Positions 47,158 through 56,119 are shown, numbered from the stretch's first letter. The stretch is 64,000 nucleotides of DNA from VRUE01 sp963702705 (GCA_963702705.1 CAVPDR010000006.1:330276-394275), one strand, 5' to 3'. Numbers and translations: made by a program. Notes: a model not told the origin generated them from the letters alone.

Positions 47158-48159
47158 ATGCCCAAAGACATCTTCTACGACTCAGACGCCGACCTCTCGC
47201 TGCTCCAGGGCAAGACCGTCGCCATCCTCGGCTACGGCTCCCAGGGGCACGCGCACGCCCTCAACCTGAAGGACTCCGGGGTCGACGTCGTCGTCGGCCT
47301 GCGCGCAGATTCCTCCAGCCGCGCCAAGGCCGAAGAGGCCGGCCTTGAGGTGCTCGACATCGCCGAAGCCGCAAGCCGCGGCGACGCGGTGATGATCCTG
47401 CTGCCGGACGAGAAGCAGGCCGAGGTCTGGGAGTCCGACATCGCCGACGGGATCGCCCCCGGCAACCTGCTGCTCTTCGCCCACGGCTTCGCGATCCACT
47501 TCGAGCAGATCCAGCCGCCGGCCGGCGTCGACGTCGGCATGGTCGCGCCCAAGGGGCCGGGCCACCTGGTTCGCCGCCAGTACGAGGAAGGCAACGGCGT
47601 GCCCTGCCTGATGGCCGTCCACCAGGACGCCACCGGTAACGCCCACGGCCTCGTCCTCGCCTACGCTTCCGGCATCGGCGGCGGCCGCGCCGCGGTGATC
47701 GAGACGACCTTCAAGGACGAGTGCGAGACCGACCTCTTCGGCGAGCAGGCCGTCCTCTGCGGCGGCGCCAGCGAGCTTGTCCGGGCGGGCTTCGAGACCC
47801 TGGTCGAGGCCGGCTACGACCCGCGTCTGGCCTACTTCGAGTGCCTGCACGAGCTCAAGCTGATCGCCGACCTGATGTACGAGAAGGGGATCCAGGGGAT
47901 GCGTTACTCGATCTCCAACACGGCCGAGTACGGCGACATGACCCGCGGCAAACGCGTCATCGGCGAGGAGTCGCGGGCGGCGATGAAGGAGATCCTTGGC
48001 GAGATCCAGTCGGGTGAGTTCGCCCGCGAGTGGATCGCCGAGAACCGCGCCGGCGGCGAGAACCTCTCGCGCATGCGCGAGGAAGGCGCAAGCCACCAGG
48101 TCGAGAAGGTCGGCAAGGACCTCCGAGACATGATGCCCTGGGTGGATCAGGAGTTCTGA
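47158..48159 (+). CDS. ilvC: Ketol-acid reductoisomerase
   Basis: This 333-residue class I KARI isomerises and reduces acetolactate. The Rossmann motif is AILGYGSQGHAHALNL, the substrate domain has GMVAPKGPGHLVRRQYEEG, and metal ligands are in TDLFGEQAVLCGG and the later ECLHELKLI segment. Residues after the second beta strand (GLRADSSSRAKAEEAG) contain the Arg/Ser that favour NADPH. Separated from ilvBN by the men cluster. Confidence 0.96.
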   Translation: MPKDIFYDSDADLSLLQGKTVAILGYGSQGHAHALNLKDSGVDVVVGLRADSSSRAKAEEAGLEVLDIAEAASRGDAVMILLPDEKQAEVWESDIADGIAPGNLLLFAHGFAIHFEQIQPPAGVDVGMVAPKGPGHLVRRQYEEGNGVPCLMAVHQDATGNAHGLVLAYASGIGGGRAAVIETTFKDECETDLFGEQAVLCGGASELVRAGFETLVEAGYDPRLAYFECLHELKLIADLMYEKGIQGMRYSISNTAEYGDMTRGKRVIGEESRAAMKEILGEIQSGEFAREWIAENRAGGENLSRMREEGASHQVEKVGKDLRDMMPWVDQEF

Positions 48160-48169
48160 GGTTTGCGGG

Positions 48170-48322
48170 GGAGGGCGGTGGTGGTCCTCTCTGGGAATTG
48201 ATGTCGCACGCCCGCTTTGCGGGCTTAGCGACAATCGAAGAGCGCGGCTTCGCCGCGCTTAGAACCACGAGTGCAGCGGCCGCCTTCGGCGACATTCCCA
48301 GAGAGGACCACCACCGCCCTCC
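48170..48322. repeat. Long inverted repeat G after ilvC
   Basis: The 29-bp arms 48170-48198 and 48294-48322 are perfect reverse complements around a 95-nt core. The core carries its own hairpins: GCCCGC-TTT-GCGGGC, AGCGCGGC-TTC-GCCGCGCT and an inner GTCGC/GCGAC pair next to the arms. A single transcript would fold into a branched structure on a long stem. Confidence 0.85.
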
Positions 48323-48494
48323 TCACGAAGCTCTCAGATTTCCGATTCGAGCCGAGACGCATAAAGGCTCCAAGGAGAAAAGCTCCAAGTCGAAGCTGAG
48401 TCCGGTGGTATTCCCGAACCGTGGTGAGCTGCGAGTTCTCGCCTTGGCTTTGAGCTTGTTTGCTCGGGCCTTGGTGTCGAGCTCATCCCGCGAA

Positions 48495-48637
48495 AGGAGC
48501 CCGGTTGGTCTCCAGGCGAATGTCGCGAAGCGGCGGAAAAGCATTCCGATGTTCGCGCGGCGTTAGCCGCGCACTAAATTCACCCCTCCGCCGCAGGCGG
48601 TGGGGTGTCAATTCGACTGGAGACCAACCGGGCTCCT
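48495..48637. repeat. Long inverted repeat H upstream of the cupin gene stop
   Basis: The arms 48495-48521 and 48611-48637 match over 27 nt with one mismatch (21 bp perfect, 1 mismatch, 5 bp perfect). The 89-nt core includes GCGCGGC-GTTA-GCCGCGC and CCGCC-GCA-GGCGG hairpins. It has the same plan as G (long arms, core with small GC hairpins), but the arms are unrelated in sequence. Confidence 0.8.
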
Positions 48638-48649
48638 ACTCGTCACAGA

Positions 48650-49078
48650 TCAAGCGCCAGGCGGTCCGTCCGCACCGAACCTGGTCTCACCCTCAGGCAG
48701 TTTCCCGTCCCGCCCCACGTATCCGTCCTTGCCGCCGACGATCACGTAGATCGCGTCTTCGGAGTCGCTGAGGTTGTGCAGCTTGCGGACGGTCGAGGCG
48801 TCGACCCAGGCGAGGCCGCCCGGCTTCAGCTCGTGTTTCGTGCCGTCGCCGAACTCGATCGCGATGTGGCCGCTGTGGAGGAAGTAGAGCTCCTCCTGCT
48901 CGTCGTGGTAATGGCCGCCGGTCGAGTAGGAGGGCGGCAGCACGATCGCGTTGACGCCGAACGCGGTGACGCCCAGCTCCTTGCGGATCTTGCGAAAGCC
49001 GGGCCCGTCGCCGAGGTCGCTGAGATTCGCGACGGAGTAGCCGTCGCCTTTCGTCACCTGCGCAGTGGTCTCGTTCAT
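48650..49078 (-). CDS. Small cupin-domain protein
   Basis: This 142-residue single-domain cupin has motif 1 in GGHYHDEQEELYFLHSGHIAIEFG and motif 2 in LKPGGLAWVDASTVRKLHN. The His/Glu/His metal ligands are kept, so it probably binds a metal. The ATG at 49078 fits the domain start; the open frame extends to 49168 without support. Such proteins include sugar-binding and dioxygenase types; substrate unknown. Confidence 0.82.
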   Translation of the reverse strand: MNETTAQVTKGDGYSVANLSDLGDGPGFRKIRKELGVTAFGVNAIVLPPSYSTGGHYHDEQEELYFLHSGHIAIEFGDGTKHELKPGGLAWVDASTVRKLHNLSDSEDAIYVIVGGKDGYVGRDGKLPEGETRFGADGPPGA

Positions 49079-49177
49079 GGTCGGCAGCCTACGCCGCCAG
49101 CCGTGGCGAGGTCCACCCGCACGGGTCAATAACCTAGGCCGCCGCGCCGCAAAGTGTCCGCTTTGCACTTAACAGCG

Positions 49178-50320
49178 ATGACCCAGGCAACAGACACAGC
49201 CCAGATCCCCGCCGAGCTCAAGCCGGCCGATGGCCGCTTTGGCTGTGGGCCTTCGAAGGTGCGGCCGGAGGCGCTCGAGAAGCTAGCCGGACAGTCGAAG
49301 CTGATGGGAACCTCGCATCGCCAGGCGCCGGTCCGCGACCTGGTCGGCCGGGTTCGCGCCGGCCTGGCTGAGCTCTTCAGCGCTCCCGACGGCTACGAGG
49401 TGGTGCTCGGCAACGGCGGCACCACCGCGTTCTGGGACGCCGCTGCGGCTTGGCTGGTGCGCGAGCGCGCCCTGCACCTGACCTACGGTGAGTTCTCGCA
49501 GAAGTTCGCCAAGGTCACCGCGGGCGCACCTTTCCTCGCCGACCCGATCCTGGTCGAGGCCGATCCCGGCGATGCGCCCGTTCCGGTCGCGGATCCGATC
49601 GCAGACGTGATCGCCTGGGCCCACAACGAGACCTCGACCGGCGTGATCGTCCCGGTCTCCCGGCCCGATGGCGCCGGCGACGCCCTCGTCCTCGTCGACG
49701 CGACCTCCGGTGCTGCTGGCCTGCCGGTCGACCTCGCTCAGGCCGACGCCTATTACTTCGCCCCACAGAAGGGCTTCGCCGCCGACGGCGGCCTCTGGCT
49801 GGCGCTGCTCAGTCCGGCGGCGATCGAGCGGCTCGAGCAGCTCGACGGCGCCCCGAACCGCTGGCAGCCGGGCTTCCTCTCGTTGAAGACCGCGCTCGAC
49901 AACTCGCGCAAGGAGCAGACCTACAACACGCCCGCTCTTGCGACCTTGATCCTGCTCGACGACCAGATTCAGTGGATGCTGGCGGGCGGGGGGCTCGACT
50001 GGTGCGTGCAGCGGACCTCTGCTTCCTCAGATCATCTTTACGGTTGGGCCGAGAACTCTGAGTTCGCGACGCCCTTCGTCGCCGACCCGGCCAAGCGCTC
50101 GCTGGTCGTTGGCACGATCGACTTCGAGGGCTCGGTCGACGCCGCCGTCATCGCCGCGACCCTGCGCGCCAACGGCATCGTCGACGTCGAGCCCTACCGC
50201 AAGCTCGGCCGCAACCAGCTGCGCATCGGCATGTTCCCGGCGGTCGACCCGGCCGACGTCGAAGCCCTGACCGCCTGCATTGACTGGGTCGTCGGGAACG
50301 TGGGAGAGGCGCGCCGATGA
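49178..50320 (+). CDS. serC: Phosphoserine aminotransferase
   Basis: This 380-residue PLP enzyme makes phosphoserine from 3-phosphohydroxypyruvate. It matches the actinobacterial-type SerC: DGRFGCGPSKVRPEALEKL, MGTSHRQAPV, VLGNGGTTAFWD and the PLP lysine in YYFAPQKGFAADGGLW. The ATG at 49178 is preferred; a GTG 8 codons upstream is possible. The stop overlaps serA by 4 bp. Confidence 0.93.
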   Translation: MTQATDTAQIPAELKPADGRFGCGPSKVRPEALEKLAGQSKLMGTSHRQAPVRDLVGRVRAGLAELFSAPDGYEVVLGNGGTTAFWDAAAAWLVRERALHLTYGEFSQKFAKVTAGAPFLADPILVEADPGDAPVPVADPIADVIAWAHNETSTGVIVPVSRPDGAGDALVLVDATSGAAGLPVDLAQADAYYFAPQKGFAADGGLWLALLSPAAIERLEQLDGAPNRWQPGFLSLKTALDNSRKEQTYNTPALATLILLDDQIQWMLAGGGLDWCVQRTSASSDHLYGWAENSEFATPFVADPAKRSLVVGTIDFEGSVDAAVIAATLRANGIVDVEPYRKLGRNQLRIGMFPAVDPADVEALTACIDWVVGNVGEARR

Positions 50321-51896
50321 AGGTCCTTGTAAAGGAGAAGATCGCCGACTCGGGGGTCGAGCTGTTGCGGCAGAACTTCGACGTCGACCTCGGCATCGAG
50401 ATGTCCGACGAGGAGCTGACCGAGGCGATCGGCGCCTACGACGCGATCCTGATCCGCTCGGCGACGACGATGACGCCGGAGCTGATCGAGCGGGCCGACA
50501 ACCTGAAGGTGATCGGCCGCGCCGGCACCGGCGTCGACAACGTCGACATCCCCGCGGCGACGCGACGCGGCATCGTCGTCGCCAACGCGCCGGAATCAAA
50601 CTCGGTCGCCGCCGCCGAGCACACCCTCGCCCTCGCCCTCGCCCTCTTCCGCAACGTGCCGCAGGCCCACGGCGCGCTCGTCGACGGGCGCTGGGACCGT
50701 GCCAAGTACAAGGGCGCCGAGCTCTACGGCAAGACGATCGGGATCGTCGGCTTCGGCCGCATCGGCCAGCTCGTCGCCAAGCGTGCCCAGGCCTTCGAGA
50801 TGGAGGTGATCGCCTTCGACAAGTTCGTCACCGCGGAGCGCTTCCGCGAGCTTGGCGTCCATGGTGCCGAGAGCCTCGAGGAGCTGTTCGGCCGTGCCGA
50901 CGTCGTCACCGTGCACGTGCCGAAGACGCCGGAGACGATCAACATGATCGACGCCGCGGCGATCGCCTCGATGGTCGACGGGGTGCGGATCGTCAACTGC
51001 GCCCGCGGCGAGCTGATCGACCTCGACGCGCTCGACGCCGGCCTCGAGTCGGGCAAGGTCGGCGGCGCCGCGCTCGACGTCTTTCCCTCCGAGCCCTTCA
51101 CCCAGCACCCGATCTTCGCTCGCGGCAACGTCGTCGTCACGCCCCACCTCGGTGCCTCGACCGCCGAGGCCCAGGACCGCGCCGGCGTGGTCACGGCCGA
51201 ACAGGTGACCGCGGCGCTGACCGGCGGCGTCGTCACCAACGCGGTCAACATCGCCGCCGTGCGCCCCGAGGAGATGGAGGCGCTGGCGCCCTTCGTGCCC
51301 CTCTGCGAAAAGCTCGGCCGCCTCGCCGAGGGGTTGGCCGAGGGCACGGTCGAGCGGGTCTCGGTCGAGTTCCGCGGCAAACTCGCCCAGCACGACACCC
51401 GCCTGCTCGGCATCGCCGTCCTGGTCGGCATCCTCTCCGGCCACACCGAGGTGCCGGTCAACCTCGTCAACGCGCCGCAGATGGCCGAGGAGCGCGGCAT
51501 CGAGCTGGTCGAGACCAAGGACTCCAGCTCCGAGGACTTCACCGAGCTCGTCACCGTCCGCCTCCACTCCGGCGGCGAGGACGTCGAGGTCGCCGGTACC
51601 GGCGTCGGTCCGCGCAATGAGCCCTACCTCGTCTCCGCCTGGCGCGAGAGTTTCTATCTGCCCTTCGCCGAGCACCTCGCCGTCTTCCGTTACGCCGACC
51701 GGCCGGGGATGATCGGCCGGGTCGGGACGATGTTCGGCGAGGAGGGGGTCAACATCGTCTCCGCCGCGGTCGGGGCCAAGTCGGGGGGGAGCACGCGGTG
51801 ATGGCGTTGACCACCGATGCCGCCGTCAACGAGGAGACGATCGCCAAGATTCTCCAGCTCGACGGATTCGCCGTCGGCCGCGCTGTGGACCTCTAA
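50317..51896 (+). CDS. serA: D-3-phosphoglycerate dehydrogenase, with a frameshift in the C-terminal ACT domain
   Basis: This NAD-dependent enzyme starts serine synthesis. It has the long form: catalytic and NAD domains (TIGIVGFGRIGQLVAKRA, VNCARGELIDLDAL), an intervening domain, and an ACT domain for serine binding. The frame breaks in a run of seven G at 51783-51789. One extra G would continue ...GAKSGG into EHAVMALTTDAAVNEETIAKILQLDGFAVGRAVDL, ending at TAA 51894-51896. As read, the protein stops early at 51801. A homopolymer miscall is likely, but slippage in vivo is possible. Confidence 0.92.
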
Positions 51897-51992
51897 GGTC
51901 GCCGGACCGGCGCATAGCTGCGTCCCCGGTCGCTCGCGTGCAGAGCACGCCACGCTCCCTGCGTCCTTGCTCCGCATGGTCTGGCGACCTTA
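51894..51992. repeat. Palindromic element I (family 3), after serA
   Basis: The arms TAAGGTCGCCGGACC (51894-51908) and GGTCTGGCGACCTTA (51978-51992) pair with one mismatch. The left arm begins exactly at the serA stop codon. The core 51906-51966 is shared with element J downstream of dnaE, which has unrelated arms. The IS982 element begins 6 bp beyond the right arm. Confidence 0.8.
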
Positions 51993-51998
51993 GATAGC

Positions 51999-53025
51999 AC
52001 TAGATGAGTAGTTCCACGACTCAGGCCACGTAGTCGACCAATGCCCGGCTGGGGCGCCCGAGTTCGTAGTTGAGCGAAACCGCCGCGGCAAGCGCAAGGA
52101 AGCGGCTCGCGATGCGAGCCCGCAACCCACGCAAGGTGCGGGCGCCGTGGCGCTCGAGGGCGAGGATGTCCTTAGCGGTCCAGTAGATCGACTCGATCCG
52201 CTGGCGCAGCGGCGCCAGGTGCAGAGCGCCGTCGGGCTCGTCTTTGCGGGCGGGCCGGACGATGGTCGCGCCGAGGGCGGCAGCATCGGCTTCGAAGTCG
52301 GCGCCGGCGTATCCCTTGTCGCCGAGGATGGTGATCGGCCCTGAGCGGTTGACCCGCTCCAGCAGCCGCAGGCAGACCTCGCGCTCTCCTTCCTTGGGCG
52401 AGGTCAGCGCCATCGCCCGGGGCGTGCCGTCGGGCGCCATCAGCGTGTGCAGACGCAATCCCCAGAAGTAGCGGCTGTGGCTGGCGCAGAAGCCGTAGTC
52501 GGCGGCGTCTGAGAGCGCCCCGCCGAGGCTGTTGGCCCCGGCTCGCTTGACCGTCTCGCGCGAGCGGGCGCACTCCACCGGCGTGGAGTCGACGAGCAGC
52601 AGGTCGTCGTGCCAGCCGGGGCTCTGGGCGGCGAAGGTCGCGCTCATCGCCTCGATCGTCTCGGTCAGCCGCTCACGGCGCTTGTGGAAGCCAGAGCGCT
52701 TGGTGAGCGCCGGGAACAGGTGGCGCAGACGCTTGCAGGCTATCCGCACGAAGCGCTCGTCAGAGCCAACGCCCATGATCGACTGCGCGACGCAGAGCGT
52801 CACGACCTCCGCGTCGGTCAGTCTCCTACGGGCGTTCTTCTTGCCTTCGGGCAGGAAATCGTCGGCGGTGCAGAACACCGCAGTGAGCAGCAGGTCGAGG
52901 TCGGCGAGCATCGAGGCCCCCTTCGGGTCGGCGCTGATAATTGAGCACCGCCGACTTCGACCCTGTTGCTTATCTCCCCTGCGAGGCGCTCTTCGGCGTC
53001 GCGGTCGTGGAACTACTCATCTAGT
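51999..53025. mobile_element. Complete IS982-family insertion sequence
   Basis: This 1027-bp element is bounded by perfect 22-bp terminal inverted repeats (51999-52020 and 53004-53025; left end starts ACTAGATGAGTAGTTCC). It encodes one transposase on the minus strand that fills most of its length. No target-site duplication is visible in the immediate flanks. It lies 6 bp from palindrome I and 9 bp before the start of the quinone oxidoreductase gene. Confidence 0.9.
52021..52911 (-). CDS. IS982-family transposase
   Basis: This 296-residue DDE transposase has Asp in LLLVDSTPVEC, Asp in TILGDKGYAGA and Glu in RQRIESIYWTAKD. It has the IS982-like block YGFCASHSRYFWGLRLH and the N-terminal MLADLDLLLTAVFCTADDF seen in actinobacterial members. 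The gene is intact and its stop touches the inner edge of one terminal repeat, so the element may be active. Confidence 0.93.
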   Translation of the reverse strand: MLADLDLLLTAVFCTADDFLPEGKKNARRRLTDAEVVTLCVAQSIMGVGSDERFVRIACKRLRHLFPALTKRSGFHKRRERLTETIEAMSATFAAQSPGWHDDLLLVDSTPVECARSRETVKRAGANSLGGALSDAADYGFCASHSRYFWGLRLHTLMAPDGTPRAMALTSPKEGEREVCLRLLERVNRSGPITILGDKGYAGADFEADAAALGATIVRPARKDEPDGALHLAPLRQRIESIYWTAKDILALERHGARTLRGLRARIASRFLALAAAVSLNYELGRPSRALVDYVA

Positions 53026-53034
53026 CTTGTGCTT

Positions 53035-54069
53035 GTGAAGGCGCTCGTCCAGACAGGCAACGGCAGCTACGAGGTGCTTCAGGTGCAGGAGCGGCCCGAT
53101 CCCCCCGTCGGACCCGGTGAGGTGCGGATCGCGGTAAAGGCGGCCGGGATCAACTTCGCCGACACGATGGCCCGCCTCGGCCTCTATCCGGACGCGCCGA
53201 AACCGCCCTGCGTGATGGGCTACGAGGTCGCCGGCACAGTCGAGTCGGTGGGGGAGGGTGTCAGCACCTACGCGGTCGGCGATCGGGTGATGGCCGGCAC
53301 CCGCTTCGGCGGTCAGGCCGAGCTGGTCAGCGTGCCCGAGGCGCAGGTGCTGCCCTTGCCCGAGCAGCTCAGCTTCGAGCAAGGAGCCGCCTTTCCGGTC
53401 AACTACGGCACCGCCTACGCGGCCCTGATAGTGATGGGCAGCCTGCGCGGGGGCAACCGCGTCTTGATCCACGCCGCCGCGGGCGGGGTCGGGATCGCGG
53501 CCACGCAGATCGCCCGCAACGCGGGGGCGGAGATCTTCGGCACTGCCTCGCCGTCCAAGCACGAGGCGATCCGCGCCCAGGGCGTCGAGCACGCGATCGA
53601 CTACCGCAACCAGGACTTCGAGGCGGAGACGATGCGCATCACCGGCGGCGAGGGCGTCGACCTGATCATCGACGCGCTCGGACCGACCTCATTCCGCAAG
53701 GACTATCGCCTGCTGCGTCCCGGGGGACGATTGGTGATGTACGGCCTCTCCGAGGCGACCAAGGAGAGCGGTCGCGACATTCCTGCGGCGCTCAAGAGCC
53801 TCGCCAAGATGCCGCTGGCGACGATCCCCTGGTGGAAGAGCCTGGCGCTGATGAACGAGAACAAGGGCGTCTTCGGGCTCAACATGCTCAAGTGGTGGGA
53901 CCGCGAGGGCAGCCTCGACCGGGTCACCGAGCCCCTGATGGCGGATCTCAAGGCCGGCAGCCTGGAGCCGGTCGTCGCTGAGGCGTTTCCGTTCGAGCAA
54001 GCCGGCGACGCGCACAAATTCATCGCCGAGCGCCGCAACGTCGGCAAGGTCGTGTTGTTCCCTAATTAG
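53035..54069 (+). CDS. Zinc-independent quinone oxidoreductase / medium-chain dehydrogenase-reductase
   Basis: From the GTG at 53035 this is 344 residues of the QOR-like MDR family: GroES-like N-terminal domain, then an NADPH-binding Rossmann domain with HAAAGGVGIAATQIARNAGAEIFGTAS. No catalytic zinc Cys is present. FADTMARLGLYPDAPKPPCVMGYEVAG is typical of synaptic-vesicle VAT-1-like reductases. Its upstream region was replaced by the IS982 end; TAGTCT (53022-53027) spans the junction and lies 7 nt before the start. Substrate unknown. Confidence 0.88.
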   Translation: MKALVQTGNGSYEVLQVQERPDPPVGPGEVRIAVKAAGINFADTMARLGLYPDAPKPPCVMGYEVAGTVESVGEGVSTYAVGDRVMAGTRFGGQAELVSVPEAQVLPLPEQLSFEQGAAFPVNYGTAYAALIVMGSLRGGNRVLIHAAAGGVGIAATQIARNAGAEIFGTASPSKHEAIRAQGVEHAIDYRNQDFEAETMRITGGEGVDLIIDALGPTSFRKDYRLLRPGGRLVMYGLSEATKESGRDIPAALKSLAKMPLATIPWWKSLALMNENKGVFGLNMLKWWDREGSLDRVTEPLMADLKAGSLEPVVAEAFPFEQAGDAHKFIAERRNVGKVVLFPN

Positions 54070-54108
54070 GCATTAGGCGCCTGCACCCACCGGGCAGGGG
54101 CATTTTCA

Positions 54109-54678
54109 ATGAAGAGGGCGATCCTGATCACGCTTGCGATCCTTGCGGCCCAGGCCGCGACCGTGGCGCGCGCCGAAACGAGCTCCTACACGGTGGTCCT
54201 GGCCGGCGGCGCCGAACAGAGCATGATCCACATCTGGCTTACCCCGGACGGCCGCAGCTACGTGATTGACTCGGTCGCGCCGCTGGAAGTCGGGGGCACG
54301 ATCTGCGAACACACCGTCGGCAACGCCGACGAGCTGGTCTGTCAGGCGCCCTTGGTGGCCGGCTTCGAGGTCAATGCCGGCCCCGGCGAAGACTCGGTGG
54401 TCGTCTCCAACGCGGTGACGGTCCCGGTGACGATGAGAGGCGGGCCGGCGGCCGACACGCTGGTCGGCGGCGGCGGCCCTGACAAACTGATCGGCGGCGA
54501 TGGCAACGACCGCCTTGTCGGCAAAGGTGGCGATGACCTGATCTTCGGCGGTTCGGGCAACGACACGATCTACGGCGGCTCCGGCGAAGACACCCTGCGG
54601 GGAGGCCCGGGTGTCGACGTCATCAACGGCGGGTCCGGCATCAACAACATCCGCCAGGACATGCGCCCGCAGATCTAG
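54109..54678 (+). CDS. Secreted RTX-type calcium-binding repeat protein
   Basis: This 189-residue protein has a signal peptide (about 1-22, MKRAILITLAILAAQ...ARA) and a beta-rich N-terminal part. About seven Gly/Asp-rich nonapeptides follow (GGDGNDRLVG, GGSGNDTIYG; about residues 108-175) that would form a calcium beta-roll. It is small and has no catalytic domain. Similar short proteins are common in Solirubrobacterales-like genomes. The stop overlaps the convergent MFS gene by 4 bp. Confidence 0.85.
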   Translation: MKRAILITLAILAAQAATVARAETSSYTVVLAGGAEQSMIHIWLTPDGRSYVIDSVAPLEVGGTICEHTVGNADELVCQAPLVAGFEVNAGPGEDSVVVSNAVTVPVTMRGGPAADTLVGGGGPDKLIGGDGNDRLVGKGGDDLIFGGSGNDTIYGGSGEDTLRGGPGVDVINGGSGINNIRQDMRPQI

Positions 54679-56027
54679 GCGGAGGCGCTTTCCCCCGTGC
54701 CGCCGCGGCTCAGCAGTCGGCCGCCGACGAAGAAGAGCGCGATCAGGAAGCCGGCCAGCGAGAGCGCCGCATCGAGCCGGAACGCCGCCTGGATGCCGTC
54801 GATGAAGGACGCCTGCGAAGAGAAGACCGTGGTCGTCAGGCCCAGCCCGATCGAGCCGCCGGCAATCTGGAACATGTAGACGATGCCGCCGGCGAGGCTG
54901 GTCTGCGATTCGTCAACCGAGGTGACGCCGGCGGTGGTCGCGGTTGGGTAGAAGCTGCCGATGCCGACTCCCAGCACGACCATGCCTGGGATGAGCGAGC
55001 CGAAGCCCGAGCCCGGTCCGACCAGGGAGAAGACGAACGGCGCGATGGCGATGCAGGCGGCGCCGACCGACGCCAGCAGCTTGGCGCCGAGACGCTCGTA
55101 GAGCGGTCCGGCTACGAATGAGACGCAGGCAAAGGTCGCCAGAAATGGAAGCATCCCCAGGCCGGCTTCCAACGGCGAGTAGCCAAGCTGGTGCTGCATG
55201 AACTGCGGCAGGTAGAGAAGCGCGGCGAAGAAGGTCGCCGACATCAGCAGGATTGCCAGGCAGGAGGCGCGGAAGCTCTCGTTGGCCATCACCGCCCGCG
55301 GTACCAGGGCCTTCAGCCCGGCACGGCGCTCGATCGGGACGAAGGCGGCGAGCAGAACCGCCGAGAGGGCGAAGAGCCCGACCACGCGCGGGTCGCCGAA
55401 GCCCCAGTCGTCGATCTGGTCGAGCGCGACGAGCAATGAGACGAGGCCGACCGAGAGTGTCGCGATCCCCGGGTAGTCGATCCGCTGCTCGCCCGGGTCG
55501 GGCTCGGCGACATTGACCAGCCGGTATGTGACGAGCACGGCGAAGGCCGAGATCGGCACGTTGAGGAAGAAGATCCAACGCCAGCTGAGCGCGTCGGTGA
55601 GCACGCCGCCGATCAGCGGCCCGATCGCGTTGCCGAGGCCGGCGGCACCGATGATGATCCCGCCGGCGAGCCCCGCCTTGTCTTCGGGCAGCAGGGCGTA
55701 GGTCATGCCGAGGATCGCCGGCCACATCAGCGCCCCGCCGATGCCCATCAGGGTCCGCGTCGCGATCAGCCACGTCTCCGTCTGTGCCACCCCGCCCAGC
55801 GCCGACATCGAGGCGAAGATCGCGGTGCCGAGGAAGAAGGCGTTGCGGCGGCCGAACATGTCGGCGAGGCGGCCGCCGGTGACGATCATTACGCCGAAGG
55901 TCAGCGCGTAGGCGTTGACCACCCATTGAATCGTGTTGATGTTGGTGTCGAAGTCCCTCTCCATCGTGGGGAGAGCGACATTGATCGCGGAGAAGTCGTT
56001 GGCGATGACGACGACGGCGATGCCCAT
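54675..56027 (-). CDS. MFS drug/metabolite exporter, DHA2 (EmrB/QacA) type
   Basis: This protein of 450 residues or more has about 14 membrane helices. It has the DHA2 signatures: NVALPTMERDFD in helix 1, GGRLADMFGRRNAFFLG (motif A) and GAAGLGNAIGPLIGGVLTDALSWRWIFFLNVPI (motif C and after). The frame continues upstream with plausible residues (ASETTSTAIPRSTWFALFA) to an ATC at 56085-56087 placed 6 nt after a TAGGCT box, so the real start may be non-canonical. Substrate unknown; it diverges from leuA, so export of a leucine-pathway product is only a guess. Confidence 0.88.
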   Translation of the reverse strand: MGIAVVVIANDFSAINVALPTMERDFDTNINTIQWVVNAYALTFGVMIVTGGRLADMFGRRNAFFLGTAIFASMSALGGVAQTETWLIATRTLMGIGGALMWPAILGMTYALLPEDKAGLAGGIIIGAAGLGNAIGPLIGGVLTDALSWRWIFFLNVPISAFAVLVTYRLVNVAEPDPGEQRIDYPGIATLSVGLVSLLVALDQIDDWGFGDPRVVGLFALSAVLLAAFVPIERRAGLKALVPRAVMANESFRASCLAILLMSATFFAALLYLPQFMQHQLGYSPLEAGLGMLPFLATFACVSFVAGPLYERLGAKLLASVGAACIAIAPFVFSLVGPGSGFGSLIPGMVVLGVGIGSFYPTATTAGVTSVDESQTSLAGGIVYMFQIAGGSIGLGLTTTVFSSQASFIDGIQAAFRLDAALSLAGFLIALFFVGGRLLSRGGTGESASA

Positions 56028-56080
56028 CGCGAAGAGGGCAAACCAGGTCGAACGGGGGATCGCGGTTGAGGTTGTCTCGC

Positions 56081-56108
56081 TTGCGATGCGCGCAGCCTAC
56101 GCTAAGCT
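56081..56108 (+). promoter_or_regulatory. Putative leu promoter
   Basis: TTGCGA (56081-56086), a 16-nt spacer and TAAGCT (56103-56108) form a candidate promoter that ends 11 nt before the ATG of the leucine leader peptide. A minus-strand TAGGCT box for the MFS gene (56094-56099) overlaps the spacer, so the two promoters may exclude each other. Confidence 0.5.
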
Positions 56109-56119
56109 CAAGCGACCGA

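Larger units (their letters stand above)
48160..48649. other. 490-bp non-coding region holding two long palindromes
   Basis: Apart from inverted repeats G and H, this stretch between convergent ilvC and the cupin gene shows no credible gene. Open frames here read through the repeats and have atypical composition. About 48323-48494 is less GC-rich than the surroundings and contains no recognisable motif. Confidence 0.6.

Noticed and set aside
48030..48566. A plus-strand open frame running through the ilvC end and palindromes
   Set aside because: It starts inside ilvC in another frame and continues through inverted repeats; codon use is atypical and there is no start signal.
51985..53035. Target-site duplication of the IS982 element
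   Set aside because: The eight bases outside the two terminal repeats (TAGATAGC and CTTGTGCT) do not match, so no duplication can be claimed.
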